Positions 55,711-63,573 of a stretch of DNA of 64,000 nt are shown in pieces. Within the stretch, counting starts at the first letter, position 1. The number at the start of each line of letters is the position of its first letter. Location of the stretch: positions 6,425,168-6,489,167 of the forward strand of contig NZ_JAPNKE010000002.1 in the NCBI RefSeq assembly GCF_026626665.1, given 5' to 3'. The stretch is from Nannocystis pusilla. GTDB lineage: Bacteria > Myxococcota_A > Polyangia > Nannocystales > Nannocystaceae. The notes under the pieces were generated by a model that saw only the letters and a list, made by a program, of their open reading frames with translations, was not told where the DNA came from and made no database searches. A program made the translations under genes and the position numbers.

Positions 55711-56856
55711 ATGCCACGCACGCGATCGATCTGCGCGGCGGCGCTGCTCGCCGCTTGCAGCAGTAAGGCCGTCGACACCGCCACCGACACGACGACGACC
55801 ACGGGCTCGTCCTCCGCGCCGGACACCACGGACACCTCGACCGCGACCACCGAGGGCGACGACAGCACCACGACCTCCACGAGTTCGACCTCGAGCTCGA
55901 GCGCGCCGACGAGCACCACCGCCGCTCCGACCACCGGCACCGTCGACACCACGGGCGACGACACCGCGACCACCACCGGCACCACCACCGAGGCCATGCC
56001 GAGCGGGCCGAACGTCGACGTGTCGGATCCGCAGCTCTACGAGTTCTCGTTCAAGGCCGACGAGGCCGACCCGGCCGCCGCGCTCGCGCTCGGCAACCAG
56101 CTCGCCGAGCTCGACACCACGGCGCCGCTGCAGGGCCGCCTGGTCGTCTACCTGCACGGCGCCGGCGCGCCGACCACCTGCGGCTCGCAGGCCCACGGGG
56201 TCGTGCTCGCGCGCATGGGCTTCCACGTGATCCACCCGTGCTACGTCAGCGACTACGGCGTCGGCAACTGCGGCGACGACATCGGCGGCTGCCGCCTCGA
56301 GGCGTTCGAGGGCGTCGACCACCACGAATTCATCGACATCCCGCCGCCCGACAGCATCGAGACGCGCGTGGTCAAGATGCTGGAGCACCTGCAGGCGCTG
56401 CACCCCGGCGGCGATTGGCAGTACTTCATCGAGGACGGCAAGCCGCGCTGGTCGGAGATCGTGATCTCGGGGATCTCCCACGGCGCGAGCAGCTCGGGCG
56501 TGATCGGCATGAACCGCGCGGTCGAGCGCGTGGTCATGCTGTCGGGCCCGCTCGACAGCGACCAGGCCTGGCTGAAGGGCGACCCGCTGACCCCGATCGA
56601 CCGCTTCTGGGGCTTCACCCACACCGGCGACGACCAGCACCCCGGCCACCTGCAGAGCTTCGCCGACATGATGCTGCCCGGCGAGCCGTTCGTCGTCGAC
56701 GGCGCCGCCCCGCCCTACATGGATTCGCATCGCCTCGTCACCTCCGCCGCCACCGGCGACGGCCACGGCTCGACCCAGGCCGGCGGCGCGTCGCCCAAGG
56801 ACGGCGACGTGTACGTATTCGAGCCGGTCTGGCGCGCGATGTACGGCGCCGACTGA
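55711..56856 (+). CDS. Thr-rich lipoprotein with alpha/beta-hydrolase-like (BPSS1187-type) domain
   Basis: ATG 55711 gives RTRSICAAALLAAC, lipobox LAAC. A Thr/Ser/Asp linker of ~75 residues leads to a hydrolase-like domain of ~280 residues: LVVYLHGAGAPTTC, MGFHVIHPCYVSDYGVGN, FEGVDHHEFIDIPPPDSIETRVVKMLEHLQ, the putative nucleophile elbow ISGISHGASSSGVIG, and VERVVMLSGPLDSD, then DGHGSTQAGG with a possible catalytic His. The layout matches BPSS1187-type secreted esterase-like proteins. It is probably a surface hydrolase with an unknown substrate. A perfect 16-bp palindrome follows 14 bp after the stop. Confidence 0.85.
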   Translation: MPRTRSICAAALLAACSSKAVDTATDTTTTTGSSSAPDTTDTSTATTEGDDSTTTSTSSTSSSSAPTSTTAAPTTGTVDTTGDDTATTTGTTTEAMPSGPNVDVSDPQLYEFSFKADEADPAAALALGNQLAELDTTAPLQGRLVVYLHGAGAPTTCGSQAHGVVLARMGFHVIHPCYVSDYGVGNCGDDIGGCRLEAFEGVDHHEFIDIPPPDSIETRVVKMLEHLQALHPGGDWQYFIEDGKPRWSEIVISGISHGASSSGVIGMNRAVERVVMLSGPLDSDQAWLKGDPLTPIDRFWGFTHTGDDQHPGHLQSFADMMLPGEPFVVDGAAPPYMDSHRLVTSAATGDGHGSTQAGGASPKDGDVYVFEPVWRAMYGAD

Positions 56857-56869
56857 GCGTTGCGGACAC

Positions 56870-56885
56870 ATGTCCCCGGGGACAT
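56870..56885. terminator. Perfect 16-bp palindrome ATGTCCCCGGGGACAT
   Basis: This perfect palindrome lies 14 bp after the stop of the lipoprotein gene (56856) and 181 bp before the next start. It is identical in all 16 bases to the palindrome at 32136-32151. A second, partial dyad (TCTCGGGACATGG) follows at ~56895. Identical long palindromes at unlinked gene ends point to a conserved terminator or protein-binding site. Confidence 0.5.
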
Positions 56886-57065
56886 CTCATCTGTCTCTCG
56901 GGACATGGCGAAGCCGCCCGCGTCGACGCCGCTCGCCGCCCGCACCTGGGGCCGAGAAAGCCTCAGGGAAGGACCCCAGGCCGCGAGCGCCGCACGTTCT
57001 CCGAACGGGGAGACCCTTGACGTCGGCGGGTGGGACGGGCACACGAATGGCCGGAGACTGACGAC

Positions 57066-58621
57066 ATGCGTACCTCTTTCAATTACGCGCACGTTTCGAC
57101 CGCCGTCACCTTCGCCGCGGTCTTCGGCCTGCTCGCGCCGTCGCTGGCGCTGGCCGCCACGCTGACGGTGGGCGCCGACAAGCAGTACAAGACCGTGAAG
57201 GAAGCGGTCGGGGCGGCCAAGAGCGGCGACGTCATCGAGATCGATCCGGGCGAGTACGTCGACGACATCTCCTCGATCAAGGTCGGCGACCTGACGATCC
57301 GCGGCGTCGGCGACTCCCGCCCGCACCTGCGCGCCACGGTCCCGCCGCCCAACAAGAAGGGCATCTTCGTCGTCGAGGCCGGGGTCGGCCCGGTCACCGT
57401 CGAGAACCTCGAGTTCTCGGGCTCGAAGATCAGCGAGGGCGACGGCAACAACGGCGCCGGCATCCGCGCCCAGGGCACCGACCTGACCGTCCGCAACTGC
57501 TACTTCCACGACAACCAGAACGGCATCCTCGCCGGCGACGGCGCAATGACGATCGAGTACTCCGAGTTCGCCTACAACGGCGAGGCCGGCTACGAGCACA
57601 ACGTCTACATCGGCACCGCGCCGAAGTTCGTGTTCCGCGGCAATTACTCGCACCACGCCAAGTCGGGCCACGCCCTCAAGTCGCGCGCGCTCGAGAACCA
57701 CATCCTCTACAACCGCCTGATGGAGGAGGCCGACGGCAACGGCTCGGCGCTGATCGACCTGCCCCAGGGCGGCCTCTCGTACGTGATCGGCAACCTGATC
57801 CAGAAGGGGCCGATGGCGGAGAACAAGTACCGCATCGTCTTCTACAAGGGCGAGGGCGGCACCAACCCCGACCTGCGCCTGTTCGTCAGCCACAACACCT
57901 TCGTCAACGACGGCGCTCCCGCCGCGACGTTCGTCGAGGCCCCGGCCGGCGCCGAGGTCAACGTCTACAACAACCTTTTCGTCGGCCCCGGCACCCCGAT
58001 CAAGACCGGCGACCCCAACACCAAGATCGTCGACCTCGGCAACCTGCAGACCGAGGACGCCGGCCTGGTCGACCGCTCCGGCTACGATTACCACCTGCTC
58101 GACGGCGCGCCCGGGATCGACGCCGGCGAGGTCCTCGACGCCCTGCTGATCCCCGATTCGCAGTACCTGCACCCGACCCAGACCGAGGGCCGCCCGGTCG
58201 TCGGCGCGCCCGACATCGGCGCCTACGAGTTCGGCGTCGACGAGGGCACCACCACCGACGACTCGACCACCGGTGATTCGACCACCGGCGACGATTCGAC
58301 CACCGCGCCCGACCCGGACACGACCGCCGGCCCGACCTCCGACGGCCCGACCACCGGCGGCCCCACGACCGACGACCCCACCACCGGCGCCGACACGAGC
58401 GACGGCGACACCGGCACCACCGGCTCCGCGCCGACCACCGAGGGCAACCTCGGCACCACCGACGCGACCGGCGGCGCCGCCACCGACACCGACACCGACA
58501 GCGGCTCGGTCGACGACGACGGCGGCGGCTGCGGCTGCCGCAACGACGCCGGCGGCGGCCCCGGGCGCTGCTGACCGCGTTCGCGATCTTCGGCCTTACC
58601 GCCCGCCGCCGTCGCCGCTAG
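57066..58621 (+). CDS. Right-handed beta-helix surface protein with Thr-rich linker and MYXO-CTERM-like tail, frame broken near 58560
   Basis: ATG 57066 gives a Sec signal (VTFAAVFGLLAPSLALAATL). Residues ~25-385 form a parallel beta-helix of the pectate-lyase/NosD kind (YKTVKEAVGAAKSGDVIEIDPGEY, DLTIRGVGDSRPHLRA, VTVENLEFSGSKISEG, DLTVRNCYFHDNQNGILAG, VYNNLFVGPG). Such proteins bind or cleave polysaccharides; no catalytic residues can be assigned. A linker of ~100 residues rich in Thr/Asp/Gly follows, then DDGGGCGCRNDAGGGPG. As printed the gene stops at 58574. Restoring one base in the CCCCGGG region near 58560 yields ALLTAFAIFGLTARRRRR with a stop at 58621, completing a MYXO-CTERM sorting signal. 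That is the preferred model. Confidence 0.85.
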
Positions 58622-58632
58622 CCTCGGGCATG

Positions 58633-58668
58633 CCTCGAAGGACATGTTTCTTAAACATGTCCTCGAGG
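58633..58668. terminator. Long ACATGT hairpin between convergent genes
   Basis: CCTCGA-A-GGACATGTTT, loop CTT, AAACATGTCC-TCGAGG: a 16-bp stem with one bulged A, the strongest hairpin of this family in the window. It sits 12 bp after the repaired stop of the beta-helix gene and 37 bp before the convergent lipoprotein stop at 58705. A bidirectional terminator is the simplest reading. Confidence 0.6.
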
Positions 58669-58704
58669 GCCCCATGCAACGCGCGGCTCCCCCGGGCCGC
58701 GCAC

Positions 58705-59124
58705 CTAGGCGTCACACTGGTCTTCCCTGTACTCGCACCAATTGATCGGCTCGGCCAGACACACGTGCGCGCAGCCGTTGCAGTCGAAGTCGCCGCCGAA
58801 CGCGCGCCCGACCTGGCTGCAGAACGGCCGCTCCGGCTCGTCGCATTCGCTGTCGAACCCGCCGATCCCGTCGCTCGGGGTGCACGGCTTGTAGCATTCG
58901 CCGGCCTCGGCCGCCCCCTCGCAGCCCCAGTCGTCGCACACGAAGTCACCCGGCTGACAGTTTCGCTCGTACGGCGGCCCGCCGGTCGGCTCGCCCGTGC
59001 TCGTGCTCGTGCTCGTGCTCGTCTCGCTCGACGTCTCGGAGGTGACGTCGCCGTCGCTGCCGTTGCCGGGCTCGCGGATCGTGCAGGCGCTCAGCAGGGC
59101 AGCGAGGACGGCGAGGCGGCGCAT
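58705..59124 (-). CDS. Small Cys-rich lipoprotein, paralog of the next gene
   Basis: ATG 59124 gives MRRLAVLAALLSAC. A linker of ~35 residues (TSETSSETSTSTSTSTGEP) is followed by a Cys-rich domain (CQPGDFVCDDWGCEGAAEAGECYKPCTPSDGIGG, SECDEPERPFCSQVGRAFGGDFDCNGCAHVCLAEPINWCEY). The domain has 12 Cys in the same spacing as the protein at 59190. It is probably a small disulfide-rich surface module. Function unknown. Confidence 0.85.
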   Translation of the reverse strand: MRRLAVLAALLSACTIREPGNGSDGDVTSETSSETSTSTSTSTGEPTGGPPYERNCQPGDFVCDDWGCEGAAEAGECYKPCTPSDGIGGFDSECDEPERPFCSQVGRAFGGDFDCNGCAHVCLAEPINWCEYREDQCDA

Positions 59125-59189
59125 ACGACTCGCAGTATAGCCGCCCCCGCTTCCCCGCGCGCAGACGCCGTCTGCACGTGAGACCGCCG

Positions 59190-59711
59190 CTACGGGCACT
59201 CGTCGGCCCCGAATTCGCACTGGTTCTGCGGCTCGGCCATGCAGATGTGGACACACGAGTTGCAGGAGAAGTCGCCGCCGTCGGCCAGGCCGACCTGGCT
59301 GCAGAACGGCCGCTCGGGCTCGTCGCACTCGCTGTCGAGCGCGCCGACCTCGCCGTCGGGCGTGCACGGCTTGTAGCACTCGCCGGGGAGCGTCGCGTCC
59401 TCGCAGCCGAAGTCGCCGTCGCACACGAAGTCGCCGGGCTGGCACTCGCGGTGGTACTCGGGATCTCCCGTCCCGTCGGTGGTGGTCGGCGTCGTCGTCC
59501 CGGGCTCGGTCGTCGCATCGGTCCCGTCGCCGGTCGTCGTCGTCGCCTCGGTCGTCGGGCCGGTCGTCGTCGTCGTCGTCGTCGTGCTCGTCGTCGTCGA
59601 CGTCGACGCGTCGGTGTCGGTGCCCTTGCCGGTGTCGGAGCAGGCCGTGCTCGTCGCAATGCAATGCAGCGCGAGCGCGGCCACGAATGAGCGGTGTCGC
59701 AAGCCAATCAT
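59190..59711 (-). CDS. Small Cys-rich lipoprotein, paralog of 58705
   Basis: ATG 59711 (MIGLRHRSFVAALALHC or ...IATSTAC) gives an unusual signal peptide with two Cys; STAC is the likely lipobox. A Thr-rich linker of ~60 residues precedes CQPGDFVCDGDFGCEDATLPGECYKPCTPDGEVGA and SECDEPERPFCSQVGLADGGDFSCNSCVHICMAEPQNQCEF. About 60-65% of positions match the neighbour by eye, and Cys positions are conserved. The linker differs completely in length and codons. This is a tandem duplication. Confidence 0.87.
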   Translation of the reverse strand: MIGLRHRSFVAALALHCIATSTACSDTGKGTDTDASTSTTTSTTTTTTTTGPTTEATTTTGDGTDATTEPGTTTPTTTDGTGDPEYHRECQPGDFVCDGDFGCEDATLPGECYKPCTPDGEVGALDSECDEPERPFCSQVGLADGGDFSCNSCVHICMAEPQNQCEFGADECP

Positions 59712-59790
59712 ACACCGACCGTACCCCGACGACGACCGGCCGGCAACCGGGCTCATCCGCGAGCCCGGCGCGCGAATTCCTGCGAGCGCG

Positions 59791-61002
59791 CTATTCCTCG
59801 TCCTCGGCGCTCATGCGGACGTGGACCCGGCCGTCGTCGGCCGGCGCGTTCGCCCGCGCGGCCAGGGACTTGGCCGCGCCGTCCGGGTCGCCGACCAGGA
59901 ACACCGCCGAGCAGGCGCCCGAGTGCGAGAACTTGGCCTTCTTGCGCAGCACGTAGGCCACGCACTCCTTCACCTTCTTCGGCGCCTTGCCGACCACCTT
60001 GGCCTGCAGCAGCTTGCCGTCCTCGAACTCCCACCTCACCGCCAGCGCCGCGCCTTCCTTCGCGCACGAGTCGAGCGAGTCCTTGCCCTTGGCGACCCCT
60101 GCGACCACCTTCGCCAGCGCCGGCTCGCCCTGCTCGACCATGCGGCACGCCATGTCGCGCGCCTGCAGCCCGCCCGCGCCCAGCTCGGCCACCTTCGTCG
60201 TCAGCTCGAGCTCGACCGGCTTGCCCCCGGACGCGCTCAGCTGCTTGACCACGTGGCAGGCGTCGTCGATCTGCCACTCGCACGCCTTGGCGAAGTGCTG
60301 CTCCGCCTTGGCGACGTCGCGCTTGGTGCCGGTCCCGTCGTGGAACGCGATGGCGGCCTTGAAGCAGCCGTACGCGCTGTGCCCGACGCACGCGTTGATG
60401 TACGCGTTCACCCCGCGCATCTTCGCGTCGGCCGAGTCCTGCGAGAACAGCAGATCACCGACGCCGGTGCAGCCGTCGATGTCGCCGAGCTTGCAGCCGC
60501 TCTGGTACATCTCGATCGCCTGCGTCAGGTCGGCCTCGACCCCGCGGCCGGCGTGCAACTGCTGGCCCGCCCGGGTGCACGCCGCCGGCCGCCCGCCCGC
60601 GCACGCTTTCTTGGCGAACTCGAGCTCGATCTGCGGCGTGCCCGTCCCCTCGCGCGCCATGTCCGAGCGGCGCTCGCACGCCTCCGGATAGTCGTTCGCG
60701 CACGACTTCTCGTACACCTCCGCCGCCTTGGCCAGGTCGACCGGCCCGCCGCGCCCCTGCTGGTACAGCTCGGCCAGGCGGAAGCACTGGAACCCGTCGT
60801 TCTTCTCGCACACCGCCGTCAGCGGCTCGCGGGCGTTGTCGTAATCCTTGTAGAACATGGCCGCTTCGGCCTGCTCGACACATTGCGCGCCGAAGCACGA
60901 GTCGTCGCCCGTCGGCGTCTGGGTCGACTCCTTGTGACAGCCCGCCGCGAGCGCGAGCGAGAGGATGAAATCGAAACGGAAACAGCGACCCCTGCGGCGC
61001 AC
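59791..61002 (-). CDS. Sel1/TPR-repeat lipoprotein
   Basis: The start is uncertain: GTG 61002 gives a signal-like LSLALAAGC, and ATG 61038 is the alternative. The mature ~380 residues contain Sel1-like repeats with paired Cys (CFRLAELYQQGRGGPVDLAKAAEVYEKSCAND, CTRAGQQLHAGRGVEADLTQAIEMYQSGCKLGD, CTGVGDLLF, CFKAAIAFHDGTGTKRDVAKAEQHFAKACEWQ), typical of myxobacterial Cys-Sel1 proteins. A ~130-residue C-terminal domain (SASGGKPVELELTTKVAELG, VRWEFEDGKLLQAKVVGKAPKKVKECVAYVL) resembles the TonB/AgmX-like or AgmK-type C-terminus (GCSAVF-like ends). It is probably periplasmic or outer-membrane associated. Confidence 0.82.
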   Translation of the reverse strand: MRRRGRCFRFDFILSLALAAGCHKESTQTPTGDDSCFGAQCVEQAEAAMFYKDYDNAREPLTAVCEKNDGFQCFRLAELYQQGRGGPVDLAKAAEVYEKSCANDYPEACERRSDMAREGTGTPQIELEFAKKACAGGRPAACTRAGQQLHAGRGVEADLTQAIEMYQSGCKLGDIDGCTGVGDLLFSQDSADAKMRGVNAYINACVGHSAYGCFKAAIAFHDGTGTKRDVAKAEQHFAKACEWQIDDACHVVKQLSASGGKPVELELTTKVAELGAGGLQARDMACRMVEQGEPALAKVVAGVAKGKDSLDSCAKEGAALAVRWEFEDGKLLQAKVVGKAPKKVKECVAYVLRKKAKFSHSGACSAVFLVGDPDGAAKSLAARANAPADDGRVHVRMSAEDEE

Positions 61003-61536
61003 CCCGCCATGAAAAGACCAGGTCCGCGGCCACGTCAACGAAAATCTCGTCGCAGCGCCGATGCGGCCCTTGTATGCCGCTCGGCGCCCAGCGGATACCG
61101 GCGACGCAGCGAAACAATCCGGCGCAGCCCACCCTCGCTCGCCCGACGGCGTCCCCGCTCGATCGCGCCCCGCGCGTGCCCGCCGGGCCTCGCGCTCGCG
61201 CAGTTGCGCGGCGCTCGCAAGCGCCGCGCCGACGTCGGCGAGCGCGTGTCGGTGCAGCGACGCCGTGCGCGCCCCGCGACCGACGGCGACGACTCGACGC
61301 GCGTGACACCTGTCCGCCGCGGCGAGGTCGAGCCTCCGCGAGCTCCTCGCATTCGCGACGCCGCAATGTCAGCACCGCCGGGCCGCCGACGGGCCGCGCG
61401 GCTGTCGATGATGCAATCTACGCCGGCCCCGCGGCCATCTGGGGGGCGCGGACCACAACTCGACAAAATGCCGTGGATCCCCCATTTATGTGCAAATAGG
61501 CGGCCCTGCGCGGGCCCTCGCGTAGACTCGCGGGCG
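61003..61536. other. Divergent intergenic region
   Basis: This region (~535 bp) separates the minus-strand Sel1 gene from the plus-strand lipoprotein gene. Open frames on both strands are Arg/Pro/Ala-rich and lack motifs. It must contain both promoters. No repeat or RNA gene was recognised. Confidence 0.45.
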
Positions 61537-62747
61537 ATGCAGAGGCACACGACGATCGCAGTGGTGGTGGCGGGGTTCGCCGTCGCGGCCTGTCCTGGCA
61601 ATCAGGGCACGAGGGCGACGGACACCAGCGACCCGACCGGCGACCCGACCGCAGGCACCGCCGGCGACCCCACGGGCACGAGCCCCGCCACGGCGACCGC
61701 CGATTCGACCACCGCCGACCCGCCGACCACCGGCACCACCGCGACGACCGCGATCACCGTCACCGACCCCGGGACCACCACCGCGACCACGGACGAGCCC
61801 GGCACCACCACCGATTCGACCACCGACGATTCCACCACCACGACCACCGGCAATCCCGGAACCACCACCGGCGGCCCGATCGATTGCAGCGACGAGCCGC
61901 CGATCCCCGCCGGCCCCGACGTCGTGCTCGCGCCCGAGTTCGCCGATTCTACAAAACGTACGAGCTCGGCCAGGTCCCGGGCATCCCCACCGACTCGCGC
62001 CTCGGCGGCTGCGTGATCTCGCATGAAAACCCGAACCTCCTCCTCGTCGCCGGCGACTCCGAGACCGCGACCGGCAAGGTGTGGGCGATCGAGGTCGTGC
62101 GCGGCAATTGCGACCACATCGTCAACTTCAAGGGCGTCGCCCAGCTCGTCGCCGACACCCCCTACGTCGACGCCAACCTGGCTCTGGTCGAGTCGGGCCT
62201 GATGTTCTACACCGCCTGGCCGATCAACCAGATCGGCCAATTGCTGCCCGGCCAGATGGTGCCCGCCGTCACCACCGACATGGCCGGGCTCGGCGTCGAG
62301 AACTCCGTCAGCGGCCTCGGCTTCGTCCCGCCGGGCTTCCTCGACCCCGGCGGCATGCGCACGATCACCTGGCCGGGCGGCAAATGGTATCACCTCGACC
62401 GCACCGCCAATGGCGACACCTACACCCTCGCCAACGCCCAGCAGACCGCCACGCTCCCCTTCGGCCCCGGCGGCTTCGCCTACGTGCCGAAGGGCTCGCC
62501 CGGGTTCGAGGTCGACCACCTGATCGTCTCCGAGTGGTCGGCCGGCACCGTCGGCGTCTACCGGGTCGACGACCTCGGCGACCCGCTGCCCGAGTCGCGC
62601 AAGGACTTTTACCTCGACTTCCCGAGCCCGTGGGGCGCCTACTTCGAGCCGCTCACCGGCGACTTCATGTTCCTCACCTGGGGCGCCGGGCAGGACCGGA
62701 TCTACATCGTCCAGGGCTTCGAACCGCCGCCGCCGATCCCCCAATGA
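61537..62747 (+). CDS. Thr-rich lipoprotein with beta-propeller-like domain, frame broken near 61949
   Basis: ATG 61537 gives MQRHTTIAVVVAGFAVAAC. A linker of ~105 residues of Thr/Asp/Pro leads to APEFAD, where the frame breaks at GATTCTACAAAACG. One restored base gives FYKTYELGQVPGIP. The domain of ~265 residues shows repeated four-strand-like units (CVISHENPNLLLVAGDSETATGKVWAIEVV, LALVESGLMFYTAWPINQIGQL, GFAYVPKGSPGFEVDHLIVSEWSAGTVGVYRVD, FEPLTGDFMFLTWG), compatible with a small beta-propeller. It ends in FEPPPPIPQ. Surface location inferred, function unknown. Confidence 0.82.
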
Positions 62748-62895
62748 GGGCAGCGCCGCGGGCCGGCGATAACGCCGATTCCCCGGCGGCTGCGCGCCCG
62801 CGTTCGCGGGCGCGCCATGTCCGGGCGCGCAATCGCGGCTTGACGCCGCCGCCCTCGCTCGTCGCATCATGAGCGCGAGGGAGGATTTTTGAAAG

Positions 62896-63570
62896 ATGAG
62901 TGACTCTTTCGGGGTGGTCGAGCGCGCCGCGGCGGCGCGAGGGTTCGATACCAACGTCGTCGTGACGCCGGACGTCGCGCGCAAGTTCGTCGCCGACGGC
63001 TATCGCTTCTGCGTGCGCTACGTCAGCCACAGCGCCACCGAGGGCGAGTCCGACATCTCGCGCGACGAAGCCCTGGGGATCCTCGGCGCCGGCCTGGCGC
63101 TGATGATCGTCCAGCACGTCCGCCGCTCCGGCTGGTCGCCGACCGCGGCGCTCGGCAGCAGCGACGGCGCCCTCGCGGCGCGCCACCTCGCCGACCTCGG
63201 CGCCCCGGCGCAGCTCACCGTGTGGACCGACGTCGAGGGCGTCGACCCGAGCGCGCCGCCCAACAACATCCTCACGTACGGCAACGCCTGGTACACCGCG
63301 GTCGCCGCCGCCGGCTTCACGCCCGGCCTCTACGTCGGCCGCCTGCCGCTGACGAGCGCCCAGCTCTACCGCGGCTTCAAGTTCCGCAACTACTGGAAGT
63401 CGGGCATCACCGAGGTCGACGTCCAGCGCCGCGGCTATCAAATGCTGCAGCTCCCGCCGGCCAACGATCTCGTCAACGGCATCCACATCGATCACGACGC
63501 GATCCAGCCCGACCAGCTCGGCGACCTGCCCACGTGGTGGATCGGCCGCAGCGACCCGCCCGTCAGCTGA
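62896..63570 (+). CDS. DUF1906 (Rv2525c-like) glycoside-hydrolase-like protein
   Basis: This 224-residue protein starts at ATG 62896 with AAAGATG just upstream. Landmarks of the DUF1906 TIM-barrel family are GFDTNVVVTPDVARKFVADGYRFCVRYVSH, LSI-like GAGLALMIVQHVRRSGW, LGAPAQLTVWTDVEGVDPS, GLYVGRLPLTSAQLY, YWKSGITEVDVQRRGYQMLQL and the end ANDLVNGIHIDHDAIQPDQLGDLPTWW. The Asp/Glu pair in WTDVEG and IDHD is the candidate catalytic set, as in GH25-like enzymes. No signal peptide is seen, so export by another route, or a cytosolic or T6SS-linked role, is possible. Confidence 0.9.
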   Translation: MSDSFGVVERAAAARGFDTNVVVTPDVARKFVADGYRFCVRYVSHSATEGESDISRDEALGILGAGLALMIVQHVRRSGWSPTAALGSSDGALAARHLADLGAPAQLTVWTDVEGVDPSAPPNNILTYGNAWYTAVAAAGFTPGLYVGRLPLTSAQLYRGFKFRNYWKSGITEVDVQRRGYQMLQLPPANDLVNGIHIDHDAIQPDQLGDLPTWWIGRSDPPVS

Positions 63571-63573
63571 TCG

